From positions 1,390,861 to 1,454,860 of the forward strand of contig JAUHXU010000001.1 in assembly GCA_030426805.1 (NCBI GenBank): DNA of 64,000 nt, in the 5' to 3' direction. The notes beneath the pieces were generated by a model. It saw only the letters and a list, made by a program, of their open reading frames with translations. It was not told the origin of the DNA and made no database searches. How positions within the stretch are numbered: position 1 is the first letter of the stretch; each line of letters begins with the position of its first letter. Positions 37,173-46,701 of this stretch are shown piece after piece. The translations under genes were made by a program, and so were the position numbers. The DNA is from a bacterium. GTDB lineage: Bacteria > Planctomycetota > JAFGQW01.

Positions 37173-38399
37173 TCAATAGTTCTCGAACCGGAGGGACTCG
37201 CCGAGACGCGGGTCACGCTCGGGCACGAGCGACACGTCCTGCAGTCGGCGGAACAACGCCCACACCCACAGGCCGCCCATCCCGATGAACAGCGTCAGGT
37301 CGAAGACCGACGACTGGAGTGCCGGCATGTCGGCGCCCGGCTTCACGAGCCAGAACATGTCGATCCAGTGCATGAACAGCATCCAGATCGCGGCCGCGAG
37401 GAGCGTCCCGTGGCGGCGCTTCTGCCAGCGCGACATCAGGAACAGGAACGGGCCGAAGAAGTGGCCGAGGAGCAGGAAGAGCGACAGCCCCTTCCACCCG
37501 TCACCGAGGCGGTTCTGATACCAGAACGTCTCCTCGGGGATGTTCGCATACCAGATCAGCATGTACTGCGAGTAGGCGATGTAGCACCAGAACACGACGA
37601 ACGCGAAGACGAGCTTGCCGAGGTCGTGGTAGTGCTCCTTCGTGACGCTCTCGGTCAGCAGGCCACGGCCTTGCAGGAACGACAGCGTCAGGATCGCGAC
37701 CGCGAAGAACGCGCCCGCGGTGCCGGCGAAGTAGTAGACGCCGAACATCGTGCTGAACCACGCGTACTCGAGCGACATCAGCATGTCGACCGCGAAGAAC
37801 GTGAGCGACAGCGCGAACAGGATCACGGCGAGCGGGCTGCGCCGCTCCATCGCCAGCGTCAGGTTCGGATCGCCCGACTCGTCCTGCTTCACGCTCGTGC
37901 GGAAGAAGTACTGCGACAGCACGATCCAGATCGCGAAGTAGGCGACGAACCGAATGTAGAAGAACGTGTGGTTCAGATACGGCGCCTTGATGTCGTAGAG
38001 GTGGTTCCCGTGGCCCGGGTGCAGGTGCCACCACTCGTACAGCGAGCCCATCCCCCCACCGAGCACGAAGCCGGCGCCGAGGAGCGCCATCAGCCACGCG
38101 TTGCACGCGACCGCCTCTGCGACGCGACGGACGACGACACTCCAGCCGGCGTGCGTCACGTGCTGGATGATCACGAAGAACAGGCCGCCGAGCGTCAGGC
38201 TCGTGAAGAACGCGAAGTTGATCAGGTAGGACTTCCAGAGCGGCTTGCCGCCCTCGAGCGTGACGCCCCACGCGATGCTCCCGCCGAGCGCGATCAGCCC
38301 GAGGATCAGCGCCGCGTGCGCGATCTTCGGCCCGACGTCACCGAGGCGCGTCTTGTCCTTGAGCACCGGCCGCTCCATCGATGCAGCGTGGGCGTTCAT
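37173..38399 (-). CDS. actF: Alternative complex III subunit ActF (NrfD-like)
   Basis: ActF is the second polytopic quinol-binding membrane subunit of ACIII, homologous to ActC and NrfD/PsrC. The 408-residue chain has about ten helices with GGLFFVIIQHVTHAGWSVVV, EWWHLHPGHGNHLYDIKAPY, LNHTFFYIRFVAYFAIWIV, SLEYAWFSTMFGVYYFAG and YSQYMLIWYANIPEETFWY. These residues are typical of ActF in published ACIII structures. ATG 38399 overlaps the actE stop (ATGA). It works with ActA and ActB to pass electrons from menaquinol or ubiquinol towards the caa3 oxidase. Confidence 0.93.
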   Translation of the reverse strand: MNAHAASMERPVLKDKTRLGDVGPKIAHAALILGLIALGGSIAWGVTLEGGKPLWKSYLINFAFFTSLTLGGLFFVIIQHVTHAGWSVVVRRVAEAVACNAWLMALLGAGFVLGGGMGSLYEWWHLHPGHGNHLYDIKAPYLNHTFFYIRFVAYFAIWIVLSQYFFRTSVKQDESGDPNLTLAMERRSPLAVILFALSLTFFAVDMLMSLEYAWFSTMFGVYYFAGTAGAFFAVAILTLSFLQGRGLLTESVTKEHYHDLGKLVFAFVVFWCYIAYSQYMLIWYANIPEETFWYQNRLGDGWKGLSLFLLLGHFFGPFLFLMSRWQKRRHGTLLAAAIWMLFMHWIDMFWLVKPGADMPALQSSVFDLTLFIGMGGLWVWALFRRLQDVSLVPERDPRLGESLRFENY

Positions 38400-39106
38400 T
38401 TCTCGTTCTCCTGCGCTTTGCGGTCGGATGCGCGTCGCTGCTCGAGCTGCCGGCGCTCGGCCTCGGGCACGTCGTCGATCGACGCACCCTGGCTCCGCTG
38501 GAGCGCCTTCACGTAGGCGACGATCGCCCACCGGTCTTCGGTGGAGATCTGGTCGCCGTATGCCGGCATCGTGCGGATGCCGTTGGTGATCGTGTTGAAG
38601 AGGTGGCCGACCTCGCGCGTCAGCGGGTCGCCGGTGTGGTAGGACGTCGGCGGCACCCACAGCGCCTTGCCGGCGAGCATCAGCTGGTCGGCGCGGCGGG
38701 CGACCGGCCCGTCACCGTAGCCGGAGACGCCGTGGCATACCGCGCAGTAGACGCCGTATTGCGTGCGTCCGCGGTCGAGCAGCGCGCGCGTCACCGGCAT
38801 CGGGAACGTCTTCGCGTAGGCGCCGTCCACGAGGCCCGTCGTCAGGTGCCCGTTCGTCACGAGCTGACCGCGCGCGATCGTTCCACCGACCTGCGGGCGC
38901 ATCGCCCGGCCGTCGGCGAACAGCGGGTTGGCCGACTGCGCCTTGAACTTCTTCTGGTTGTCCATGTCCGGGACGAGGTGGATGCGCGGCGAGTCACTGC
39001 GGGTGACGCGTGCGCGCGCCGCAAGCAGCGGCGGGATCAGCGCGACGAAGCAACCGATCACGGCCAGCCGTTTCATCCAGGCGGGGATTTCGCCGGTATC
39101 TCGCAT
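38396..39106 (-). CDS. actE: Alternative complex III subunit ActE, monoheme cytochrome c
   Basis: The 236-residue protein has an N-terminal signal anchor (WMKRLAVIGCFVALIPPLLA) and a single class I cytochrome c domain with YGVYCAVCHGVSGYGDGPV (CxxCH) and a plausible axial Met in IRTMPAYGDQI. The Lys/Arg/Glu-rich C-terminal tail is longer than usual. ActE is a periplasmic heme carrier in ACIII. The ATG has GAGGAG six bases upstream, inside the end of actD. Confidence 0.93.
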   Translation of the reverse strand: MRDTGEIPAWMKRLAVIGCFVALIPPLLAARARVTRSDSPRIHLVPDMDNQKKFKAQSANPLFADGRAMRPQVGGTIARGQLVTNGHLTTGLVDGAYAKTFPMPVTRALLDRGRTQYGVYCAVCHGVSGYGDGPVARRADQLMLAGKALWVPPTSYHTGDPLTREVGHLFNTITNGIRTMPAYGDQISTEDRWAIVAYVKALQRSQGASIDDVPEAERRQLEQRRASDRKAQENEK

Positions 39107-39109
39107 CGT

Positions 39110-39697
39110 CTACTCCTCGAGCCGATCGACGTGGGTCGCGCCGATGCTCTCCAGAAACGTCGTCGTCTGGGCCGCGTCGAACTTGGGGTCGTCGGCCATG
39201 ACCGAGACGAAGAACTTGTCGTCGGACGCGCGCTTGAACCGCTCGCTGAAGAACAGCGGGTGATGCAGCTGCGGCAGGCCGTTCATGCCCCACATGCCGA
39301 AGAACGTCGTCAACGCGCTGAACAGGACCGTCAGCTCGAACACGACCGGCACGTAGATCGGCCAGCTCGCCATCGGCTTGCCACTGATCACGAACGGATA
39401 CTCCATCACGTTCGTGAAGTACTGCAGGCCGATACCGGTCAGGAAGCCCGTCAGGCCGCCGCAGAACACGAGCCACGGCAACACGGTGTTCCGCACACCC
39501 ATCGCCTTGTCCAGCCCGTGCACCGGGAACGGCGTGTGGCAGTCCCAGTCCGTGAAGCCGTGGTCGCGGCACTTCGCGGCAGCCGCGAGGATGTCGTCGA
39601 CGGTCTCGAACTGCGCGACGACCCCGTGCAGGTACGCCGGCGCGTCGGCCGACGCGGGCGCGTCCCCCGGAGGGGTCAGGGTTCCAGCTTCGCTCAA
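39110..39697 (-). CDS. actD: Alternative complex III subunit ActD (DUF3341)
   Basis: ActD has a cytoplasmic N-terminal domain (about 20-60, HGVVAQFETVDDILAAAAKC, FTDWDCHTPFPVHGLDKAMG) and two transmembrane helices (about 72-95 and 115-140), as in known DUF3341 proteins. Its length is 195 residues. I use the TTG at 39697, which has GGAG at seven bases. A TTG two codons upstream (39703) would put the ribosome site only one base away. It binds the cytoplasmic face of the ActC/ActF membrane core and has no cofactor. Confidence 0.9.
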   Translation of the reverse strand: MSEAGTLTPPGDAPASADAPAYLHGVVAQFETVDDILAAAAKCRDHGFTDWDCHTPFPVHGLDKAMGVRNTVLPWLVFCGGLTGFLTGIGLQYFTNVMEYPFVISGKPMASWPIYVPVVFELTVLFSALTTFFGMWGMNGLPQLHHPLFFSERFKRASDDKFFVSVMADDPKFDAAQTTTFLESIGATHVDRLEE

Positions 39698-39719
39698 CGT
39701 CAAACTCCGTTCGTCCTGC

Positions 39720-41114
<1,395 letters not shown>

Positions 41115-41161
41115 TCGATCTCTCGATACCGCCTACGGGTCGTGCGTCCCTTGGGTGTTCG

Positions 41162-44100
41162 TTAGTGACCGCCGCCGTGCGAGGCCTTGTCTTTTCCGGC
41201 CTTGTCCCCATCGCCCTTGCCGTGCCCATCGCCGTGGTCATCACCGTGACCGCCGCCGTGGCCGTGGCTGTAGTGCTGGGCGACCGAGTCGAGCTTGCCG
41301 TGCGCGACGTTCTTCACCTCGGCGAGGTACTTCGTGCGCGGCTGCGTCTTGATCGCGTCCAGCAGGCCGTAGCTCAGGCTGTCCGCCTGCGCCTTCGCGA
41401 CCTGGCTGTCCTTGTCGTTCAAATCGCCGAACACGATCGCATCGGTCGGACAAACCTGCTGGCACGCGGTCTGGACCTCGCCGTCGGCGATCGACCGCTT
41501 CTCGTTCTTCGCCTTGATCTTGACCGCGTTGATGCGCTGCACGCAGTAGGTGCACTTCTCCATCACGCCGCGGGAACGCAGCGTGACGTCGGGGTTGTGC
41601 CGCATCTGCTCGACCTCGTCCTGGTCCTTGTGGTTCAGGAACCAGTTGAAGCGCCGCACCTTGTAGGGGCAGTTGTTCGAGCAGTAGCGCGTGCCGATGC
41701 AGCGGTTGTAGACCATGTCGTTGAGGCCGTCGTGGGAGTGCACGGTCGCGGCGACCGGACACACCTGCTCGCACGGTGCGTTCTCGCACTGCATGCACGG
41801 GATCGGCTGGTGCGCCATCCCGGGGTCGTCGACCTCCTGGGTGTAGTAGCGGTCCACGCGCAGCCAGTGCATCTCGCGCCCGACGCTGACCTCTTCCTTG
41901 CCGACGACCGGGATGTTGTTCTCGGCCTGGCAGGCGATCACGCACGCGCTGCACCCGGTGCAGGAGCCGAGGTTGATCGACATCCCCCACCGATTGTGCT
42001 TCGTGAAGTCGACCGGGTGGTCCCACAGCTTCGACTCGGGGACGTGCGGCCCCATGTGCTTCGCGAAGTCGGGGTGCTCCTTGTAGAAGTCGTAGCCCGC
42101 CTGGCGGACGAGCAGCCCCTCGCGATAGTCGGTCGCTTCCTGACCGATGTCGCTCGCCATCGCGTGGTGATCCTGCGTCGTGACGAGCGCGGTGTGGCCC
42201 CCGGCCACCGCGACCGCGGCGCCGGCCACGGCCAGCCCCTTCGTCGTGCGGATCGGGTAGCTGTTCGCGCCGGGTCCGTTGCCGACGCGACCGGCCGCCG
42301 AACGGCCTTGGCCGAGCCACACGACGACGGTGCCGTCGGCGATCCCGGGCACCTTGAACGCCGGCTGCTCGATCGAGCGACCGTCGACCGTGATGCGGAC
42401 GTGTCCGCCGTAGCGCGTCGCACCGAGCTTCTCGGCGGTCGCCGGCGACATCAGCACCGCGTTGTCCCACGTGAGTTTCGTAACCGGCTCGGGCAGTTCC
42501 TGCAGCCAGCCGCTGTTCGCGAACCGGCCGTCGAACACGCACGGATCGACCGCGAGCAGCACCTCGACGTCACCCGACGGCCGCTTGTCCGCCGCGATCG
42601 ACGCGAGCGCGTTCGCGATCGTCGCCGGGTTGAGCGTCATCGCGCGCGGCGCGGCGGCGCTGTCGGCGACGAGCCCGTCGTGCAGTGCCTTCTCCCACGC
42701 CTCGTCGGAGCCACCGCCGTGGTTCGCGTCGAACGTCGCGCGGACGAGCGCCATTCCGGTCACGTCCTCGCCGCACATCGCCGCGACGACGTCTGCCGGG
42801 GTGCGGCCGCCGAAGAGCGGCTCGATCATCGGCTGGACGACCGAGTAGGTGCCGTCGAACGCGCGGACGTCGCCCCACATCTCGAGCGCGTGGGCGCGCG
42901 GGACGTGCCACGTGCACGCCGCCGACGTCTCGTTGCGGTAGACGCTCAGGTGCACCGACGTCTTCGCCTTCGCGAGCGCCGCGGCGAAGTCGAGATCGGC
43001 CGGCGCATCGAAGGCCGGGTTGCCGCCGAGGATCACGACGGCGGTCGCGCCGCCGTTCATCGCCGCGACCGCACCGCGGATCGCGTCCGCGCAGCTCGGC
43101 CGGGTCGCGTCCGGCGCATCGACGTAGTCGACCGTCTTGCCGACGTTTCCGAGCGCGGCGTTGAGCGCGTGCGCCATCGCGTGCACGGCCGCCGGCTGAC
43201 GCTCACCGACCGTGACGACCGACGAGCCGCGGTTGGCGGCGAGGTCCTTGACGATGTGTGCGAGCTGCTCGTCGGTGACCGAGACCGACTCGCCGGCGAG
43301 CGCCTCGAACGTCGCGCCGCTCAAGCCCTGCACGGTGATGCCGAGCTTCTTGACGATCCGCGCGAGCACCGCGCCGATCTGGCTCGAACGCACCGCGTGG
43401 CGGTGATCCGCCATGCCGCCGGTGAGCGAGTAGTTCGCCTCGATCACGTAGAGGCGGTTCATCTTCGCCTCGCCGGGCTTGCGGGCCGCGGTGAAATCGC
43501 GCGCGTAGCGCAACGCGGCCGGGTGGCCGTGGACGAAGTCGTCCTCGAGCGACAGCACGACCGATGCGCGATCGAGCCGCAGCAGCGTGCGGCACGGCTG
43601 GCCGAACGCGATCCGCGCGCCCTCACGCGAGTTGTCGTCGCTCGCGACCTCGTACTCGAACCACTTCGCCTGCGGCATCGCGGCCGCGAACTTGCGCTTC
43701 ATCCGCGCGATCGACGGCGAGCTGCTCAGCTCGCTGATCACGACGAGACCGCGTCCACCGTTCTGGCGACACTCGGCAGCCACCGGGACGAACGCCTTGT
43801 CGAACGCCTCGTCGGTCGAATCCTCGAACGCGCCGCCCTTGACCTGGGCGACCCCGCGGCTGCGATCCGGGTCGTACATCTCGAGCAGCAGGTTCTGCTC
43901 GTAGATCGTCGACGCGCCGCGGTTCTGCGGGTGGAGCGGGTTGCCCTCGACCTTGATCGGACGGCCGTCGACGCTCTCGACGAGCAGGCCGCTGCCGACA
44001 CCCGCGAGGTCGTAGCCGGTCGCGAAGTGCTGCGGCATCCCCGGGATCCGCCCCGTCGGACGCTTCGCGAACGGCAGGATGTTCTCCTTCGGCCAACGGC

Positions 44101-44332
44101 AACTCGTCAGCCCCGCCATCGCGAGCGACGCGCTCATCACCTTGAGAAAGTGACGCCGCGACGTGTTGTCGAACAGCTCGTTCGTGCCGCCCGGGAACTC
44201 CTTGTGGAGGAACGTCCGGAATTGCGGCGTGTCCGCGAGATCGTCGAGACTGCGCCAGTATGCGCGACCGGTCGCCGGCGTGCCCTCGTCGTCGATCCGA
44301 GGAGTGGGGTGCGCGGGTTTCGCGTCGTCCAT
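41162..44332 (-). CDS. actB: Alternative complex III subunit ActB (molybdopterin-oxidoreductase-like plus four Fe-S cluster module)
   Basis: The 1056-residue periplasmic subunit begins with a TAT-like RRHFLKVMSASLAMAGLTSC segment (about residues 59-78) that also resembles a lipobox. About residues 80-720 form the molybdopterin-oxidoreductase-like domain, which holds no Mo cofactor in known ActB proteins. The rest is a ferredoxin-like domain with four Cys groups: CTGCSACVIACQAENN, CMQCENAPCEQVCPV, CIGTRYCSNNCPY and CTYCVQRI...ACQQVCPTDAI. The C-terminal His/Gly/Asp/Lys-rich tail (about 30 residues) is distinctive. I prefer ATG 44332, which has GAGGA at a normal distance, over the GTG at 44344. 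Confidence 0.95.
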   Translation of the reverse strand: MDDAKPAHPTPRIDDEGTPATGRAYWRSLDDLADTPQFRTFLHKEFPGGTNELFDNTSRRHFLKVMSASLAMAGLTSCRWPKENILPFAKRPTGRIPGMPQHFATGYDLAGVGSGLLVESVDGRPIKVEGNPLHPQNRGASTIYEQNLLLEMYDPDRSRGVAQVKGGAFEDSTDEAFDKAFVPVAAECRQNGGRGLVVISELSSSPSIARMKRKFAAAMPQAKWFEYEVASDDNSREGARIAFGQPCRTLLRLDRASVVLSLEDDFVHGHPAALRYARDFTAARKPGEAKMNRLYVIEANYSLTGGMADHRHAVRSSQIGAVLARIVKKLGITVQGLSGATFEALAGESVSVTDEQLAHIVKDLAANRGSSVVTVGERQPAAVHAMAHALNAALGNVGKTVDYVDAPDATRPSCADAIRGAVAAMNGGATAVVILGGNPAFDAPADLDFAAALAKAKTSVHLSVYRNETSAACTWHVPRAHALEMWGDVRAFDGTYSVVQPMIEPLFGGRTPADVVAAMCGEDVTGMALVRATFDANHGGGSDEAWEKALHDGLVADSAAAPRAMTLNPATIANALASIAADKRPSGDVEVLLAVDPCVFDGRFANSGWLQELPEPVTKLTWDNAVLMSPATAEKLGATRYGGHVRITVDGRSIEQPAFKVPGIADGTVVVWLGQGRSAAGRVGNGPGANSYPIRTTKGLAVAGAAVAVAGGHTALVTTQDHHAMASDIGQEATDYREGLLVRQAGYDFYKEHPDFAKHMGPHVPESKLWDHPVDFTKHNRWGMSINLGSCTGCSACVIACQAENNIPVVGKEEVSVGREMHWLRVDRYYTQEVDDPGMAHQPIPCMQCENAPCEQVCPVAATVHSHDGLNDMVYNRCIGTRYCSNNCPYKVRRFNWFLNHKDQDEVEQMRHNPDVTLRSRGVMEKCTYCVQRINAVKIKAKNEKRSIADGEVQTACQQVCPTDAIVFGDLNDKDSQVAKAQADSLSYGLLDAIKTQPRTKYLAEVKNVAHGKLDSVAQHYSHGHGGGHGDDHGDGHGKGDGDKAGKDKASHGGGH

Positions 44333-44349
44333 CGGGGTCCTCACTCAGC

Positions 44350-45081
44350 TTAGCGGTGGCACGTCGAACAGTCGGTCGACGGGTTGATGTTGTTCTTGAT
44401 GCGCAAGTGGCGCTGGAACTGCTTCACGACGGCTGCATCGTCGAGCGTGCTGCCGTTCTCGAGGGTGTCGAGGTACCGGACGAAGTCCGGGAAGCGCGCC
44501 TTCAACTCGTCGCCCGTGGGGTTCCAGGTCATGTTGGTCACCTCTTCCGGCGGACGCAGGTGCGGCTCCGGGTTGCGGTGACAGTCGAGGCACCAGCCCA
44601 TGCTCAGGGTCTGGTCCTGGTAGACGACTTCCATCTTGTCGACGCGGCCGTGGCACGACATGCACCCGACGCCGCGCTGCACGTGCGCGCTGTGGTTGAA
44701 GTAGGCGTAGTCCGGCAGGTCGTGCACGCGAACCCACTTCACCGGCATCCCCGACGCGTAGCTCTCGCGCAGCGGGGCGAGCTTCTCGCTCTCCGGGTGG
44801 ATCTTCTCGTGGCAGTTGATGCACGTCTGCGTCGGCGGGACCGACGCGTGCGGCGAACTGTCGACGGTCGTGTGGCAGTAGCGACAGTCGAGGCCGAGTT
44901 CACCGACGTGGAGCCGGTGCGAGTACGGGATGGGCTGCTCGGGCGCGTAGCCGACGTCGGTCGTCTTCGGCGACGCCCCGTAGGCCACCAGCAGCGTCAC
45001 GTAGATCACGGTGACGACGACGCCGACCGTGAGGTGTAGACGGATGGTGTTCGTCCACTTCGGAAATACGAAATGCGACAT
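44350..45081 (-). CDS. actA: Alternative complex III subunit ActA, pentaheme cytochrome c
   Basis: ActA is the membrane-anchored multiheme cytochrome that collects electrons from ActB. The 243-residue chain has one N-terminal helix (about 15-35, LHLTVGVVVTVIYVTLLVAY) and five CxxCH motifs: CRYCH, CINCH, CMSCH, CLDCH and CSTCH, the standard number. SHRLHVGELGLDCRYCH and ASGMPVKWVRVHDLPDYAYF with FNHSAHVQRGVGCMSCHG are typical. It is the first gene of the 14-gene respiratory operon, with ctaA divergent upstream. Confidence 0.95.
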   Translation of the reverse strand: MSHFVFPKWTNTIRLHLTVGVVVTVIYVTLLVAYGASPKTTDVGYAPEQPIPYSHRLHVGELGLDCRYCHTTVDSSPHASVPPTQTCINCHEKIHPESEKLAPLRESYASGMPVKWVRVHDLPDYAYFNHSAHVQRGVGCMSCHGRVDKMEVVYQDQTLSMGWCLDCHRNPEPHLRPPEEVTNMTWNPTGDELKARFPDFVRYLDTLENGSTLDDAAVVKQFQRHLRIKNNINPSTDCSTCHR

Positions 45082-45399
45082 GGGTGCCTTCGTGGAGAAG
45101 TTCGCGGGGAGCCTCGAGAGAACCCGGCCATCGGTCGCCGGCGAGACCGCGGACAGCACGTCTGCAATCCAGCGCAAACTTGTTACATCCGCCAGAGGGG
45201 TTCAAGCGCAAATGACGCCGTTCGGGCGACCTCGCGCGTGTTTCGCGAACGCGATTCGAGACGCCGCGCGCGTGCGCGACCGACGAGGGAATCCGGACCA
45301 AAACCTTCCCGTTTCAGGTGGCGCGTCGCGCGCGATACCGACGCTGGGACGGACCGGGCGCACGCACTATGCGTTGCTCGGAGACTCCGCGAGCAACAC
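45082..45399. promoter_or_regulatory. Divergent promoter region of the ACIII/caa3 operon and ctaA
   Basis: About 320 bases separate actA (minus) from ctaA (plus). On the minus strand TTGAAC (45205-45200) and TAACAA (45185-45180) could be promoter elements, but the 14-base spacer is short for sigma-70. No ORF with family support was found. The ctaA-proximal end holds a hairpin listed separately. Shared control of heme A synthesis and the oxidase operon from this region is a reasonable inference. Confidence 0.4.
45374..45396 (+). promoter_or_regulatory. Hairpin in the ctaA leader that would bury its only purine-rich ribosome site
   Basis: TTGCTCG (45374-45380) pairs perfectly with CGAGCAA (45390-45396). 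An inner GAG/CTC pairing is also possible. The sequence GGAG (45380-45383), the only Shine-Dalgarno-like stretch near the ATG at 45400, is inside the stem-loop. Such a structure could restrict translation of ctaA. Confidence 0.4.
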
Positions 45400-46701
45400 A
45401 TGCGTGATCACGACCCCGGACGCGACGTCGGCGACCTCCTGACCTTCGGCTTCGGCATCGCGATCGCGATGTGGGCGATCGGCTACGTCGCGCGAATCCC
45501 GCCCGGTCTCGCACCGAATTGGCTCGTCTTCGGGGCGCTCGTCGCGTGCATGGTCGCGGGTGGCTGGCTGCTCGGTCGCACGACGCGACGCGGCGTGCGC
45601 GGCGGACTCGCGGCCGGCGCGATCAGCGGCACCGTGAACCTGCTCGTGCTCGGCAGCCTGCTGAAAGACGACCACGGCGGCGCCGAGATCGCGCTGGGGA
45701 TCGGCGCGGCCATCGCGATCAGCGGCGCCCTCGTCGCGGTCGGAACCGCGATCGGCATGCGGTCGCGTCGCGGGACGCCGCGCGCGGACTGGGTCGCACC
45801 GTTTGCGGTGGTCACCGCGGTCGCGACCGTCGTCCTCGTCGCCTCGGGGGGGCTCGTCACCGGCTTCCAGGCCGGCCTCGCGGTGCCCGACTGGCCGAAC
45901 AGCTACGGCCGCTTCATGTTCCTCTACCCGCTCGCCAAAATGACCGGCGGGGTATATTACGAACACGCCCACCGACTCTACGGCAGCCTCGTCGGGCTCA
46001 CGACGCTCGTCCTGACGATCTACACGTGGCGCGTCGACCGCCGGCCGTGGTTTCGCTGGCTGGTCACGGCCGCGCTCGGCCTCGTCATCGTCCAGGGGAT
46101 CATGGGTGGCCTCCGGGTCACCGGCCGCCCGACGCTGAGCACGACCGACGTCGCCCCGAATCTGACGCTCGCCGTCGTGCACGGCGTCGTGGGGCAACTC
46201 TTCCTCGCGACCGTCGCGGCGATCGCGATCTTCGCGACCGAGGCGTGGAAGCGGGCGCCCGGGCCGCGGCCCGACGGAATCGAGAGCGACATCAGCCTGA
46301 CGACGCTTCTCGGCGTCGGGCTGATCGCCCAGCTCGGTCTCGGGGCGATCGTGCGTCACTTCGAGGCGCTGCCGATCGTGCACATCACGGTCGGGGTCGG
46401 CCTGTTCGCGCTCGGCCTCGCGGCGGGGCTCCGCGCCTGGGCGAGCGAGGGGCGGCCGCCGCACGTCCGGCGGATCGGGCGGCTCCTCGTCGTCGGCCTC
46501 TCGTTGCAGATCCTGCTCGGGATCGCCGCGGCCGTCGTGACGGGCGTGCTCGGCGGCCACCGCCAGCCGCTGGGGATCGAGGTGCCGTTCACGAGTGCGC
46601 ACCAGGTCGTCGGGGCGCTCCTGTTGACGGCGGCCGTCGCGCTCGCGCTCTTCACCCGCCGGATGGCGGCGCCGCCGCCCGGGTCAGCGTCCGCCCTGTA
46701 G
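45400..46701 (+). CDS. ctaA: Heme A synthase (CtaA/COX15)
   Basis: CtaA oxidises the C8 methyl of heme O to give heme A. The 433-residue protein has extra N-terminal helices, then the eight-helix COX15 core with conserved histidines and motifs: GGLVTGFQAGLAVPDWPNSY, YYEHAHRLYGSLVGLTTLVL, IVQGIMGGLRVTGRPTLSTT with LAVVHGVVGQLFLA, VRHFEALPIVHITVGV and PFTSAHQVVGALLL. The ATG at 45400 gives a start near MRDHDPGRDVGD. It is divergent from the oxidase operon it serves; ctaB is 16 kb away. The 3' end overlaps the convergent PEP-binding-domain gene by 18 bases. Confidence 0.92.
   Translation: MRDHDPGRDVGDLLTFGFGIAIAMWAIGYVARIPPGLAPNWLVFGALVACMVAGGWLLGRTTRRGVRGGLAAGAISGTVNLLVLGSLLKDDHGGAEIALGIGAAIAISGALVAVGTAIGMRSRRGTPRADWVAPFAVVTAVATVVLVASGGLVTGFQAGLAVPDWPNSYGRFMFLYPLAKMTGGVYYEHAHRLYGSLVGLTTLVLTIYTWRVDRRPWFRWLVTAALGLVIVQGIMGGLRVTGRPTLSTTDVAPNLTLAVVHGVVGQLFLATVAAIAIFATEAWKRAPGPRPDGIESDISLTTLLGVGLIAQLGLGAIVRHFEALPIVHITVGVGLFALGLAAGLRAWASEGRPPHVRRIGRLLVVGLSLQILLGIAAAVVTGVLGGHRQPLGIEVPFTSAHQVVGALLLTAAVALALFTRRMAAPPPGSASAL

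Noticed and set aside
41165..44353. A plus-strand open frame of more than 1,000 codons
   Set aside because: It is antisense to actB, whose Fe-S motifs and neighbours are unambiguous. The translation is an Arg/Asp/Val-rich mirror with no recognisable family.
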